Assembly: GCF_049800835.1 (NCBI RefSeq)
Contig: NZ_JBNAFU010000001.1
Location: 186,001-250,000 of the forward strand
DNA length: 64,000 bases
Origin: Dinoroseobacter sp049800835
GTDB lineage: Bacteria; Pseudomonadota; Alphaproteobacteria; Rhodobacterales; Rhodobacteraceae
Direction: 5' to 3'
Below are positions 25,027 to 33,660 of the stretch, one piece after another (positions within the stretch are counted from its first letter, which is position 1; each line of letters starts with the position of its first letter). The notes beneath the pieces are model-generated. The model did no database searches. It saw nothing but the letters and a program-made list of their open reading frames with translations, and had not been told where the DNA came from. The position numbers and the translations under genes are program-made.

Positions 25027-26889
25027 ATGCCTGTCAAACCACCTGTCACCGACCTTCCTATCAAGGTCGCGGAGAGCGGTTTTTACCGCGGGTTTACGAA
25101 GGACGTGGCGATTACCGGGAAGCTGCTTGTGGGCGGCCTGATCCTGTGGGCGATCGCATTTCCCGACCAAGCCGCAAGCGTGCTGGGATCGCTGAACACG
25201 ATCATCCTGGCCACATTCAATTACTGGTACGTCTATGTGATGGCGTTCTTCGTCATCCTGTGTTTCGCGCTGGCGCTTTGGCCCACGGCGGGCAAACTGC
25301 GGCTCGGGCACGATGACGACCGCCCGGAATTCTCGAACTTCTCATGGTTCTCGATGATGTTCGGGGCCGGGATCGGGATCGGGATGCTAACGTTCGCCAC
25401 CGCCGAGCCGATGTATCACTGGGGGGCAAACCCCGCCACCATCACCGGTGAGCTAGAAGGATCGACCGCAGGAAACGTGCGGGAGGCCTATATCTGGTCG
25501 TTCACCCACTGGGGGCTGGCGGCTTGGGCGTCCTATGCAATCGTCGGGCTGGCCCTGGGGTTCTTTGCCTATCGGCGCGGCCTGCCGCTTACCATCCGGT
25601 CGGCCCTGACGCCTCTGTTTGGTGAAAAGCTGTCAGGTCCGATCGGGCATGTTGTCGATATCGTTGCGGTTGTGGCGACGGTGCTGGGTGTGTCGCAAAC
25701 GCTTGGCTTCGGGGTGGAGCAGTTCCTATCCGGCCTGTCGCGCATCGGGTTTGGCGACTGGCTGTTCACGACCACGGCAGACGGATCACAGACGTCGTCC
25801 ACACTCGGGATCATCTTTGCGCTCGCCGTGATCATGGGGGCCTCGACCCTGTCGGCCCTGTCCGGCGTGGGCAAGGGGATCAAGTGGCTGTCGAACATCA
25901 ACATGGGGCTCAGCTTCTTCGTGCTGATCTTCTTCCTGATCTTCGGCTCGACCTTCTTCGGATTGCAGGCGCTGTTTGTCGGCATGTGGGATTACCTCGT
26001 GTCGATCCCCGGCAATATCTTCACCGTTTGGGTGGGCAGTTCGACCGAAGCGATTGTCGCCAGCCTGCCGGCTACGGTGCAGTCCCTGCCCGCTGAGGAT
26101 CTGACCGCGATGGTGGAGGCCGCCAAGAGCCCCTGGGGCACGCTGGCCTCCTTCACCGAGGGGCTGCCTGCTTCCGCTGCTGCCCTGCCCGCGGGCGACA
26201 TTGCCGCGACCTATGCGGCGGCGACCGAGAACCGGTTGTCGGGCTGGCAAGGGGCCTGGACGATCTTCTACTGGGCGTGGTGGATCGCGTTTGCGCCCTT
26301 CGTCGGCGTGTTCCTTGCGCGTATCTCCAAGGGGCGGACGATCCGGGAATACGTGCTGGGTGCGCTGATCATTCCCGCGATCATGTGCTTTGTCTGGTTC
26401 GCCATGGTGGGCGGTACGGCCATCGATCTGGAACTGAGCGGCGTTGCCGATGGTGCCATTCAGGGCGCGGGCCAGTCGGATCAGTTGTTCGCCATGCTGG
26501 CGGTGATCCTGTCCGAAGGTCTGGCCTATGTGATGTCGATCCTGATCGTCATCCTGCTGCTGACCTATCTGGTCACCTCTGCCGACAGTGCGGTTCTGAT
26601 CATCAACACGATCAATGCCGCGGGTGACGAAGGCCCCAAGGCGCGTCCGCACATCCTGTTCTGGGGGGCGGCGCTGGCCTTCGTGGTGGGCGGTCTGATC
26701 ATCGCGGGCGGTCTGGGCGCGATCCAGACGGCGATGGTGATCGGGGCACTGCCCTTCAGCCTTGTGATGGTCCTGATGGGGCTGTCGCTGATCAAGGCGA
26801 TCTGGAAGGACGGTCAGCGGCTGAAGCACGGGTTGGAAACGACCCATGTGGAGCCGACCAGCGCGCCGGACGCCACACCGGCCGAGTAA
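25027..26889 (+). CDS. BCCT-family transporter (betaine/choline/carnitine type)
   Basis: BCCT carriers import quaternary ammonium compounds such as glycine betaine, choline or DMSP, driven by sodium or protons. The 620-residue product has twelve predicted helices, the glycine-rich helix GAGIGIGMLTFATAEPMYHWG (near 115-135) and the tryptophan-rich substrate helix WTIFYWAWWIAFAPFVGVFLARISKGRT. Between helices 7 and 8 there is an added alanine-rich soluble loop of about 65 residues (roughly 335-400). The ATG at 25027 follows a GGGAGAGAG site; an in-frame codon at 24727 is rejected because the extension is not membrane-like. A following demethylating dehydrogenase supports a betaine-related substrate. 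Confidence 0.93.
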   Translation: MPVKPPVTDLPIKVAESGFYRGFTKDVAITGKLLVGGLILWAIAFPDQAASVLGSLNTIILATFNYWYVYVMAFFVILCFALALWPTAGKLRLGHDDDRPEFSNFSWFSMMFGAGIGIGMLTFATAEPMYHWGANPATITGELEGSTAGNVREAYIWSFTHWGLAAWASYAIVGLALGFFAYRRGLPLTIRSALTPLFGEKLSGPIGHVVDIVAVVATVLGVSQTLGFGVEQFLSGLSRIGFGDWLFTTTADGSQTSSTLGIIFALAVIMGASTLSALSGVGKGIKWLSNINMGLSFFVLIFFLIFGSTFFGLQALFVGMWDYLVSIPGNIFTVWVGSSTEAIVASLPATVQSLPAEDLTAMVEAAKSPWGTLASFTEGLPASAAALPAGDIAATYAAATENRLSGWQGAWTIFYWAWWIAFAPFVGVFLARISKGRTIREYVLGALIIPAIMCFVWFAMVGGTAIDLELSGVADGAIQGAGQSDQLFAMLAVILSEGLAYVMSILIVILLLTYLVTSADSAVLIINTINAAGDEGPKARPHILFWGAALAFVVGGLIIAGGLGAIQTAMVIGALPFSLVMVLMGLSLIKAIWKDGQRLKHGLETTHVEPTSAPDATPAE

Positions 26890-26912
26890 GCCGCGCGCAC
26901 AAGTTCGAGATC

Positions 26913-26937
26913 GGGCGGGGTGTTCCCCGCCCTTTTT
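26913..26937 (+). terminator. Intrinsic terminator after the BCCT gene
   Basis: GGGCGGGG, TGTT and CCCCGCCC form a perfect 8-bp GC stem followed by TTTTT. It lies 24 bp after the transporter stop, so the dehydrogenase gene probably needs some read-through or its own promoter within 26938-27049. Confidence 0.9.
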
Positions 26938-27049
26938 CGTTTGCGGGCATTCCGGCGCCCCGGCGCAAACCGACGCTGGCATGTCGGGAACGGGCTTGCC
27001 CAAAGGCACCCCCTGCCCCCAGCCTGAGACAAATGGCAGGAGGCGCATC

Positions 27050-29461
27050 ATGAAAACCCACACACGCGTGTGCATCATCGGCGGCGGTGTCGTCGGCTGC
27101 TCGGTCGCGTATCACCTGACCAAGCTGGGCTGGTCGGATGTGGTTCTGCTGGAGCGGTCGGAGCTGACCTCGGGGTCAACGTGGCACGCGGCGGGCGGGT
27201 TTCACACGCTCAACGGCGATACCAACATGGCGGCGCTTCAGGGGTACACGATCGGGCTTTACAAGGAGTTGGAGGCGCTTACGGGGATGTCCTGCGGCTT
27301 GCATCACGTGGGCGGCATCACGCTGGCCGATACACAGGACCGGTTCGACATGCTGAAGGCCGAGCGTGCCAAGCACCGCTACATGGGACTGGAGACCGAA
27401 ATCTTGTCGCCGGATGAGATCAAGGCACGTGCGGAGCTCGTGAATGTCGAGGGGATCGTTGGCGGGCTCTACGATCCGCTGGACGGGCATCTCGACCCCT
27501 CGGGCACAACCCACGCTTACGCAAAGGCCGCGCGCATGGGCGGGGCCGAGATCGAATTGCACACCAAGGTGGAACGCCTGACCCCCCATGCCGAGGGCTG
27601 GGAGGTCGTGACCGACAAGGGCGTTCTGATCGCCGAGCATGTGGTCAATGCGGCGGGCCTCTGGGCGCGGGAGGTGGCGGAAATGGTCGGCGTTTACCAT
27701 CCGCTCCTGCCGATGGCGCACCAGTATATCGTGACCGATGACATCCGGCAGATTTACGAGCGCGAAGGCGAATTCCCGCATGTGATCGACCCGGGCGGGG
27801 AAAGCTATCTGCGACAGGAAGGACGCGGGCTGTGCATCGGGTTCTATGAGAAGAAATGCGAGCCCTGGGCCGTGGATGGCACGCCGTGGGATTTCGGGCA
27901 CGAGTTGCTGAACGATGCGTTCGACAAGATCGAGGACAGCATCGCCTTTGCCTACAACCGGTTCCCGGTTCTGGAAACGGCGGGCGTGAAGTCGGTAATC
28001 CACGGGCCTTTCACCTTCGCGCCGGACGGCAACCCGCTGGTGGGTCCTGTGCCGGGGGTCCGCAATTACTGGGCGGCCTGCGCGGTGATGGCGGGCTTCA
28101 GCCAGGGTGGCGGCGTGGGCCTGACGCTGGCGCAATGGATGACCACCGGCGAGACGGAGCGCGATCCGCGCGCGCTGGACGTGGCGCGGTTCGGGCACTG
28201 GACGACCCCGGGCTATACCGTGCCCAAGGTGGTCGAGAACTACCAGAACCGGTTCTCTGTCTCCTACCCGAACGAGGAACTGCCTGCCGCGCGTCCCTTC
28301 CGCACCTCGCCGGTGCATGACCTGCTCGATGGGATGGGCGCGGTCTGGGGGCAGACCTATGGTTTGGAGGTGGCGAATTACTTCGCACGAAACGGCGACG
28401 CGCGGTATGAAACCCCGAGTTTCCGCCGGTCCAATGCGTTTGGGCCAACCGGCGCAGAGGTGGCAGCCGTACGCGGCGCGGTGGGGATCAACGAGCTGTC
28501 GAACTTCGGCAAGTATCGCGTCACGGGTCCGAACGCGCGCGCCTGGCTGGACCGGATCATGGCCGGGCGCATCCCGCAGCCCGGGCGTCTGTCGCTGACC
28601 CCGATGCTTGCGCCCTCGGGTCGGATCTATGGCGATTTCACGGTATCCTGCCTGTCGGAGACGGAGTTTCAGCTGATCGCCTCCTACGGCGCGCAGGCGT
28701 TCCACACACGGTGGTTCGACACCCATGCCGAGGACGGTGTCACGGTTGAAAACCTGTCGGACACGCGCCTCGGCTTTCAGATCGCGGGGCCGCGCGCGCG
28801 GGACCTGCTGGCCGCCTGCACCCGCGCGGACGTCAATGCCGACGCGCTGCGGTTCTTCGATGTTCGGCACATGACGGTGGGCATGGCCGACTGCATCGTC
28901 CAACGGGTCAGCTATACGGGCGATCTGGGGTATGAGATTTATTGCGACGCACCCGCGCAACGCCACCTGTTCCAAACGCTGTGGCAGGCCGGGGAGCCGA
29001 TGGGGCTGCGTCCGTTTGGCATGCGCGCGATGATGAGCCTGCGGCTGGAAAAATTCTTTGGTGCGTGGAGCCGCGAATATTCCCCCGACTACACCGCTGC
29101 GGAAACCGGTCTCGATCGGTTCATCTCGTTCACCAAAAACAGCGATTTCATCGGCCGCGCCGCCGCGGAGGCGGAACGCACCACCCCGCCTGCGCGGCAG
29201 CTGCACGCGTTTGAGGTGGCGGCGGATGACGCGGATGTCGTGGCCTATGAGCCGATCTGGCTTGACGGCAAGGTGGCAGGGTTCTGCACCTCGGGCGGGT
29301 TCGCACATCATTCCGGCAGGTCGGTCGCGCTTGGGTTCGTGCCGCGTGAAGTCGCTCAGGACGGGCTGGAGGCAGAGATCGAGATCCTTGGTACACGACA
29401 TGCGGCACGTCTTATCACCACGCCGCTTTTCGATGCCGACGGGGCGCGGATGCGCGGCTGA
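27050..29461 (+). CDS. FAD-dependent dehydrogenase fused to GcvT (dimethylglycine/sarcosine dehydrogenase-like)
   Basis: Such enzymes oxidatively demethylate N-methyl glycine derivatives and pass the one-carbon unit to tetrahydrofolate. The 803-residue product has an N-terminal FAD oxidoreductase domain (about 1-370) with the dinucleotide motif IIGGGVVGCSVA. H46 in GSTWHAAG matches the histidine that binds FAD covalently in dimethylglycine dehydrogenase. A linker domain (about 375-430), a GcvT domain (about 440-700) and a GcvT C-terminal barrel (about 710-800) follow. AGGAGG lies 6-7 bases before the ATG. The BCCT transporter gene upstream suggests betaine breakdown; the exact substrate is not certain. 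Confidence 0.9.
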   Translation: MKTHTRVCIIGGGVVGCSVAYHLTKLGWSDVVLLERSELTSGSTWHAAGGFHTLNGDTNMAALQGYTIGLYKELEALTGMSCGLHHVGGITLADTQDRFDMLKAERAKHRYMGLETEILSPDEIKARAELVNVEGIVGGLYDPLDGHLDPSGTTHAYAKAARMGGAEIELHTKVERLTPHAEGWEVVTDKGVLIAEHVVNAAGLWAREVAEMVGVYHPLLPMAHQYIVTDDIRQIYEREGEFPHVIDPGGESYLRQEGRGLCIGFYEKKCEPWAVDGTPWDFGHELLNDAFDKIEDSIAFAYNRFPVLETAGVKSVIHGPFTFAPDGNPLVGPVPGVRNYWAACAVMAGFSQGGGVGLTLAQWMTTGETERDPRALDVARFGHWTTPGYTVPKVVENYQNRFSVSYPNEELPAARPFRTSPVHDLLDGMGAVWGQTYGLEVANYFARNGDARYETPSFRRSNAFGPTGAEVAAVRGAVGINELSNFGKYRVTGPNARAWLDRIMAGRIPQPGRLSLTPMLAPSGRIYGDFTVSCLSETEFQLIASYGAQAFHTRWFDTHAEDGVTVENLSDTRLGFQIAGPRARDLLAACTRADVNADALRFFDVRHMTVGMADCIVQRVSYTGDLGYEIYCDAPAQRHLFQTLWQAGEPMGLRPFGMRAMMSLRLEKFFGAWSREYSPDYTAAETGLDRFISFTKNSDFIGRAAAEAERTTPPARQLHAFEVAADDADVVAYEPIWLDGKVAGFCTSGGFAHHSGRSVALGFVPREVAQDGLEAEIEILGTRHAARLITTPLFDADGARMRG

Positions 29462-29542
29462 TCTTCGTCAGGTGCGAAGGTATCCCAGCCGGAAACTGAA
29501 ATTCCGATGGCGTGCCCGCGCCGAACTTGGCACCGTGCGTCC

Positions 29543-30145
29543 ATGACAGATCGCATCGTCATCCTTGCCGCAGGCCAATCAACCCGGATGCGCGGGGCGG
29601 ACAAGCTGCTTGAAGATGTCGCGGGTCAGCCTGTGTTGCGGCGTCTGGCGATCACGGCGCTCTCCCTTGGCTGGCCGGTGCATGTCGCCCTGCCCGCAGC
29701 GGATCACCCGCGTACGAAGGCGCTGGAAGGTTTGGAGGTAGAGGTCCACGCGGTTCCAGAAGCCGCCGAAGGCATGGGCGCGACCTTGCGCGAAATGGCG
29801 CGAAATTTGGGAGCGGATACGTCCGGCCTTCTGGTGATGCTCGGGGACATGCCCGATATCGATACGCAGGACCTGGCGCGCCTTGTTGCGGCGCGGGACG
29901 CGCAGCCAGACGCGGCGATCTGGAGAGCGGCGACGCGGGATGGCGCGCCGGGTCATCCGATCCTTTTTGCCGGAGAAACGCTGCCCGCGTTTGACCGGCT
30001 GTCTGGCGATGATGGCGGGCGCGCGGTGGTCAAGGCGTTTGCGGACCGGGTGCATCTGGTCCCCCTGCCCGGTGTCCGCGCGCGACTTGACCTCGACACG
30101 CCCGAAGACTGGGCGCGGTGGCGCGCCAGCCAGCAGCAGCAGTAG
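29543..30145 (+). CDS. MobA/MocA-like nucleotidyltransferase
   Basis: The 200-residue protein belongs to the MobA-like NTP transferase family that attaches a nucleotide to molybdopterin or sugar phosphates. The pyrophosphorylase motif LAAGQSTRMRGADK (7-20) and the metal-binding GDMPDID segment are clear, and the family C-terminal LDLDTPEDW is present. The best guess is molybdenum-cofactor cytidylyltransferase (MocA), as used by xanthine-dehydrogenase-type enzymes, but no such enzyme gene is nearby. The ATG at 29543 matches the family start; 12 codons of extension are possible. Confidence 0.82.
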   Translation: MTDRIVILAAGQSTRMRGADKLLEDVAGQPVLRRLAITALSLGWPVHVALPAADHPRTKALEGLEVEVHAVPEAAEGMGATLREMARNLGADTSGLLVMLGDMPDIDTQDLARLVAARDAQPDAAIWRAATRDGAPGHPILFAGETLPAFDRLSGDDGGRAVVKAFADRVHLVPLPGVRARLDLDTPEDWARWRASQQQQ

Positions 30146-30147
30146 GA

Positions 30148-30318
30148 TCACATCAGCGTCGGCGCGATCCGGTCCATGTCGCGCAGAGACAGTTGGCGCG
30201 GAACCTCAGAAGCAATTTGTGCTTGCAACATCTTGCGGCGCAGCGTGTCCGTTTCGTGCCAAAGCGCCTGAAGCAGGGTTTGGGTGGCGCGCGACGTCTG
30301 GTCCTGAAGCGTGTGCAT
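30148..30318 (-). CDS. 56-aa small protein with strong ribosome-binding site
   Basis: This frame encodes 56 residues starting MHTLQDQTSRATQTLLQALW, polar and probably helical throughout (two amphipathic helices, about 3-38 and 43-54), with no cysteine or membrane segment. AGGAGG lies 5 bases before the ATG. A perfect 8-bp hairpin covers most of that ribosome-binding site, which suggests translational control. It is convergent with the nucleotidyltransferase gene, 2 bp apart, and lies downstream of tRNA-Leu on the same strand. I do not recognise a family. Confidence 0.6.
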   Translation of the reverse strand: MHTLQDQTSRATQTLLQALWHETDTLRRKMLQAQIASEVPRQLSLRDMDRIAPTLM

Positions 30319-30324
30319 GATATC

Positions 30325-30345
30325 CTCCTGTCTCTCTGACAGGAG
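30325..30345 (-). promoter_or_regulatory. Hairpin sequestering the ribosome-binding site of the 56-aa ORF
   Basis: On the minus strand CTCCTGTC, AGAGA and GACAGGAG form a perfect 8-bp stem. The AGGAGG ribosome-binding site (30324-30329) is mostly inside the 3' arm. Occlusion of translation initiation is inferred. Confidence 0.6.
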
Positions 30346-30435
30346 TAACTTAAGCCATCACGCGTGAAAGCATTTGCGCAGCCCTGCCAAGAATAGTGGT
30401 CTGCGCGCCAAAGAGCAATTCGAGGAAGATGAGGC

Positions 30436-30522
30436 TGGTACCCGAGGTCGGACTCGAACCGACAAGATGTTGCCATCGGGGGATTTTGAATCCCCTGCGT
30501 CTACCAATTCCGCCACTCGGGC
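30436..30522 (-). tRNA. tRNA-Leu (anticodon CAA)
   Basis: The minus strand gives an 87-nt cloverleaf with encoded CCA: acceptor GCCCGAG paired to CTCGGGT, discriminator A, D-arm GCGGAATTGGTAGACGC, anticodon arm GGGGA-TTCAAAA-TCCCC, a long variable arm and T-loop GTTCGAGTC. The long variable arm, discriminator A and CAA anticodon identify leucine. Confidence 0.97.
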
Positions 30523-30579
30523 CTCTGTCGGGGGAATATCGCCCCGCAGCACGAGCGTCCAGATCGAAAACGCAAAGGT

Positions 30580-30608
30580 TTGCATCCGGCCGCCGGGTTT
30601 CTTATATC
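30580..30608 (+). promoter_or_regulatory. Sigma-70 promoter of ssrA
   Basis: TTGCAT and TATATC are separated by exactly 17 bp. The expected start site is about 30613-30616, right before the acceptor half of the tmRNA. Nothing else lies between, so this is very likely the tmRNA promoter. Confidence 0.8.
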
Positions 30609-30612
30609 TAGA

Positions 30613-30955
30613 GGGTCCCTCGGGACTATGGACATAAACGCGCTCGTAATAAGCGGATCGGACCCGGGGGCGGTACCCGGCGGCTCCACCAACCATCCCT
30701 TCGTTTGGGGGCAGATGGGGCCGAAACAGGATCGACGAACGTCTAAAGGTGTTAGCTTTGTCTCGGTGAGGTACCACCGTTATCGGTCCGAAACGTACAG
30801 TTGCAAACGACAACCGTGCTCCGGTGGCAGTTGCTGCTTAAGCAGTAACCAAACCGAAATTTAAGCCCTTGCGCCTAGCCGCGTAAGGCGGGGTTCGCAG
30901 GCACCTGGCAACAGAAGCCTGCACTTTCCCGCGACCTCAACCCAAAGACGCAATT
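30613..30955 (+). ncRNA. ssrA: Circularly permuted two-piece tmRNA
   Basis: tmRNA with SmpB frees stalled ribosomes and tags the unfinished protein for proteolysis. As in other alphaproteobacteria the halves are permuted. The acceptor piece comes first and ends at CCA (30691), with T-arm CCGGG-GGCGGTA-CCCGG and acceptor strand CGGCTCC. After a 25-nt spacer the coding piece starts at 30717 with GGGGCCG, which pairs with that acceptor strand, then AACAGGATCGACG. The tag frame at 30803-30841 reads ANDNRAPVAVAA plus stop. A stem GCAGGC/GCCTGC (30897-30922) lies near the 3' end. Both outer ends are approximate. Confidence 0.93.
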
Positions 30956-30995
30956 CGGCCTTGCCATTGGCGCGGCACCGATCAGACTGCGCGGA

Positions 30996-31649
30996 ATGCG
31001 CGTGTTCTGTTTGGCCCTCACAGCTTGTCTCGTCCTGTCCAAACCGGCGGCGGCCTGCACGGTCGCGTTGTTGCTGTTGATGGATGTCTCGCAATCCGTG
31101 GATGCCGGGGAATACCGGCTTCAGACCGAAGGGCTCGCCCGCGCTCTGGAGGACGGCGAGATTCGCGACACCATGATCCGGGGCGAGATCGCGCTTGCCG
31201 TCATGCAATGGTCCGGTCGCGGAGCGCAAAGCCTGTCGATCCCGTGGCGGCAGATGCGGTCTGCCGCCGATCTGGACGCCTTTGCCGCGGATGTGCGCAC
31301 CATGCAACGCGCGTTCCTGATGTCCAACACGGCGCTGGGCGATGCAATCACCGCCGGGCTGGCCCGGCTGCGGGACGCCCCGCGGTGCGGGCGGCAGGTG
31401 ATCGACGTGTCCGGCGACGGGCCGGAGAATGCCGGGGGCGCCCCCTTGACCGCACGCCACCGGGCCGAGCGCGCCGGGGTCACGATCAACGGGCTGGCGG
31501 TGGAATCGCTCGGGCTGTCGATCACCAATTATTTCCGGTCAACCGTGGTCACGCGGGGGGGCTTCGTCGTCACGGCCCGGGGGTATCGCGACTACGCCCG
31601 CGCCATCCGCGAAAAAATCGCGCGCGAGACCGCGCAGATCATGTTCTGA
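30996..31649 (+). CDS. DUF1194 (von Willebrand A-like) exported protein
   Basis: The 217-residue product has a signal peptide (about 1-20, AAAC) and a vWA-like fold. A metal-site motif DVSQSVD (30-36) is visible, with a second segment VIDVSGDGPENAGGAP near residue 130 and LAVESLGLSITNYFRSTVVTRGGFV in the second half. This matches the DUF1194 family of alphaproteobacteria, whose role is unknown. It follows ssrA and precedes the chromate transporter gene by 53 bp; no functional link is evident. Confidence 0.85.
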   Translation: MRVFCLALTACLVLSKPAAACTVALLLLMDVSQSVDAGEYRLQTEGLARALEDGEIRDTMIRGEIALAVMQWSGRGAQSLSIPWRQMRSAADLDAFAADVRTMQRAFLMSNTALGDAITAGLARLRDAPRCGRQVIDVSGDGPENAGGAPLTARHRAERAGVTINGLAVESLGLSITNYFRSTVVTRGGFVVTARGYRDYARAIREKIARETAQIMF

Positions 31650-31702
31650 GCGTCCGTGATGTGTGTTGCGCAACTGTCGTGTGCGGCCGCTAGGGAGGGG
31701 GC

Positions 31703-32962
31703 ATGACGAGTACCCCGGCCCCTTCGTTGTCCGAGATTGCGCGCGTGTTCGGCAGGATCGGGCTGTTATCCTTCGGCGGCCCGGCTGCACAGATCGCCAT
31801 GCTGCAAACCGAAACCGTGGATCGCAGGCCTTGGCTGACCGGCGAAAGCTTTGCCACGGGCCTGTCCTTTTGCATGCTGCTGCCCGGACCCGAGGCAATG
31901 CAACTGGCCACCTGGTGCGGGTGGCGGTTGCGGGGCCTTCCGGGGGGCGTGATCGCGGGCGGCCTGTTCGTGCTGCCCGGCGCGCTGGTGATTCTGATAC
32001 TGGCGCTGGTCTACGCGTATCTGGGGGATGTGCCGCTGGTAAGAAGCCTGTTTCTGGGTGTTCAGGCCGCGGTGGTCGCTATCGTCGTGCAGGCGCTGAT
32101 CCGCCTGTCGGCGCGCGCGCTGACCCGACGCTCCGACTGGGTGATCGCGGCGCTGAGCTTTGCGGCCCTGTTCGTGTTCGACCTGCCGTTTCCGCTGGTA
32201 CTGGCGGTCGCCGCACTTTACGGCGCGACGCGCGTGACCTCCCACGGGCCGTCTGCTGCGACCCTGCCGCGTCCGAACCTGCCGCTGGTCGCCGGATTTA
32301 TCGCGCTGTGGTGGGGGCCCATTCTGGCCCTGTGGCTGAGTGGCGCTGCCCTGCTGACGCAAATCGCGCTGTTCTTCTCGAAACTCGCGGTCGTCACCTT
32401 TGGCGGGGCCTATGCCGTGCTGGCCTACATGGCGCAGGAGGTGGTGGAGGAGCGCGCATGGCTCGACCCCGCAGAGATGATCGATGCGCTGGGTCTGGCC
32501 GAAACCACGCCCGGCCCGCTGATTCTGGTTACGGAGTTTGTGGGGTTTCTGGCCGGGTTCGGCGCAGGCGGGGCGGGGCTGGGCATCGCTGCGGCGGTGG
32601 TCACCTTGTGGGTGACATTTGTGCCGTGTTTTCTGTGGATTTTCGCCCTTGGCCCCTACATCGACTGGGTGTCCGGACAGCCCAGGCTCGCCGGGGCGCT
32701 GTCGGGAGTCATGGCGGCTGTCGTCGGGGTGATTGCCGCGCTGGCACTGTGGTTCGCGATGCAGGTGCTTTTTTCTGACCAGATCGCGTGGGTGCTGCCC
32801 GTGGGGCTTGGCACGCTCGGCCTGCCGGTTCTGTCCAGCGTGAACCTTGTCGCCTGTGCCCTGAGCGGTTTTGCGGCGGTGCTTTTGTGGGCGAACCGCC
32901 TTGGCGTGCCCGCAATTCTGGCGATCTGCGCGGGGGGGGCGTTGGCGGCCAGCGGCCTTTAG
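31703..32962 (+). CDS. chrA: Chromate transporter, two-domain ChrA type
   Basis: ChrA-family membrane proteins export chromate by anion exchange; many members have unproven substrates. The 419-residue product is the long form with two repeated CHR domains. The first (about 10-190) shows SFGGPAAQIAML and LLPGPEAMQLATWCGW. The second (about 215-410) shows TFGGAYAVLAYMAQEVVE and ETTPGPLILVTEFVGF. About ten to twelve membrane segments are present. A GGGAGGGG ribosome-binding site precedes the ATG. Confidence 0.92.
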   Translation: MTSTPAPSLSEIARVFGRIGLLSFGGPAAQIAMLQTETVDRRPWLTGESFATGLSFCMLLPGPEAMQLATWCGWRLRGLPGGVIAGGLFVLPGALVILILALVYAYLGDVPLVRSLFLGVQAAVVAIVVQALIRLSARALTRRSDWVIAALSFAALFVFDLPFPLVLAVAALYGATRVTSHGPSAATLPRPNLPLVAGFIALWWGPILALWLSGAALLTQIALFFSKLAVVTFGGAYAVLAYMAQEVVEERAWLDPAEMIDALGLAETTPGPLILVTEFVGFLAGFGAGGAGLGIAAAVVTLWVTFVPCFLWIFALGPYIDWVSGQPRLAGALSGVMAAVVGVIAALALWFAMQVLFSDQIAWVLPVGLGTLGLPVLSSVNLVACALSGFAAVLLWANRLGVPAILAICAGGALAASGL

Positions 32963-33054
32963 ACGCGAAAGACCTGCGCCGGGGCATCCGCCCCCTTCCC
33001 TTCAACCGGCGGAGGTTCTAACCTGTCCTCAGGTCGCGAAAGGTCTCCGCAGAT

Positions 33055-33567
33055 ATGCCCAAGGGTCTTGATTACGGAAACATGATGCACGCTGCGATGC
33101 GCACCCTGATCCAGGATGTGCTGCATCAGGTGAGCGAGGATGGACTGCCCGGAGAGCACCATTTCTTCATCACCTTCGACACGACACATCCCGATGTGGA
33201 GCTGAGTGACTGGTTGCGCGAGCGCTATCCCGAAGAAATGACGATTGTCTTGCAGCACTGGTTCGACGGCTTGGATGTCCAGCCGGACGTATTTTCTGTC
33301 ACGCTGAACTTCGGGGACCAGCCCGAAAGCCTGACCGTGCCGTTCGACGCGATCCGGACCTTTGTCGATCCGTCGGTAGAGTTCGGCCTGCGGTTCGAGA
33401 CGCAGGAAACCGACTATGACGAGGATGAGGATCACGACGGCGAGGTGATCCTTGATACGCCTGCGCCCGAGATCACGCCGATTGCCCCGGAGCGGAAACC
33501 CGCCGGGCCGAAAGACGCGCCGTCCAAGGATGCCGAAGTCGTCAGCCTTGACAGTTTCCGGAAGTAG
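33055..33567 (+). CDS. sspB: SspB-family ClpXP adaptor
   Basis: Alpha-type SspB binds ssrA-tagged proteins and delivers them to the ClpXP protease. The 170-residue product has the SspB beta-sandwich domain (about 1-115, including HHFFITFDTTHPDVELSDWLRERYPEEMTIVLQHWFDGL). An acidic, proline-rich flexible linker (about 120-155) follows, and a short conserved C-terminus VVSLDSFRK that probably contacts ClpX. The ssrA gene, whose tag this adaptor would recognise, lies 2.1 kb upstream on the same strand. Confidence 0.93.
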   Translation: MPKGLDYGNMMHAAMRTLIQDVLHQVSEDGLPGEHHFFITFDTTHPDVELSDWLRERYPEEMTIVLQHWFDGLDVQPDVFSVTLNFGDQPESLTVPFDAIRTFVDPSVEFGLRFETQETDYDEDEDHDGEVILDTPAPEITPIAPERKPAGPKDAPSKDAEVVSLDSFRK

Positions 33568-33660
33568 AACGACCCGGCCCCAGCGCCCGCATTAAAGTTA
33601 ATTTCCACGCCTGTGCCGCCGCACGGCCCTGATCCTGCCCGTTTTGAGCCGCAGACCAGC

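Noticed and set aside
27176..29401. A 741-residue minus-strand open frame opposite the FAD-GcvT gene
   Set aside because: The plus-strand gene is clearly real; the antisense product has no recognisable motif or suitable start signals.
30374..30637. Plus-strand open frames across the tRNA-Leu and ssrA promoter region
   Set aside because: They run antisense through the tRNA and have no ribosome-binding site; they contain tRNA-derived residues only.
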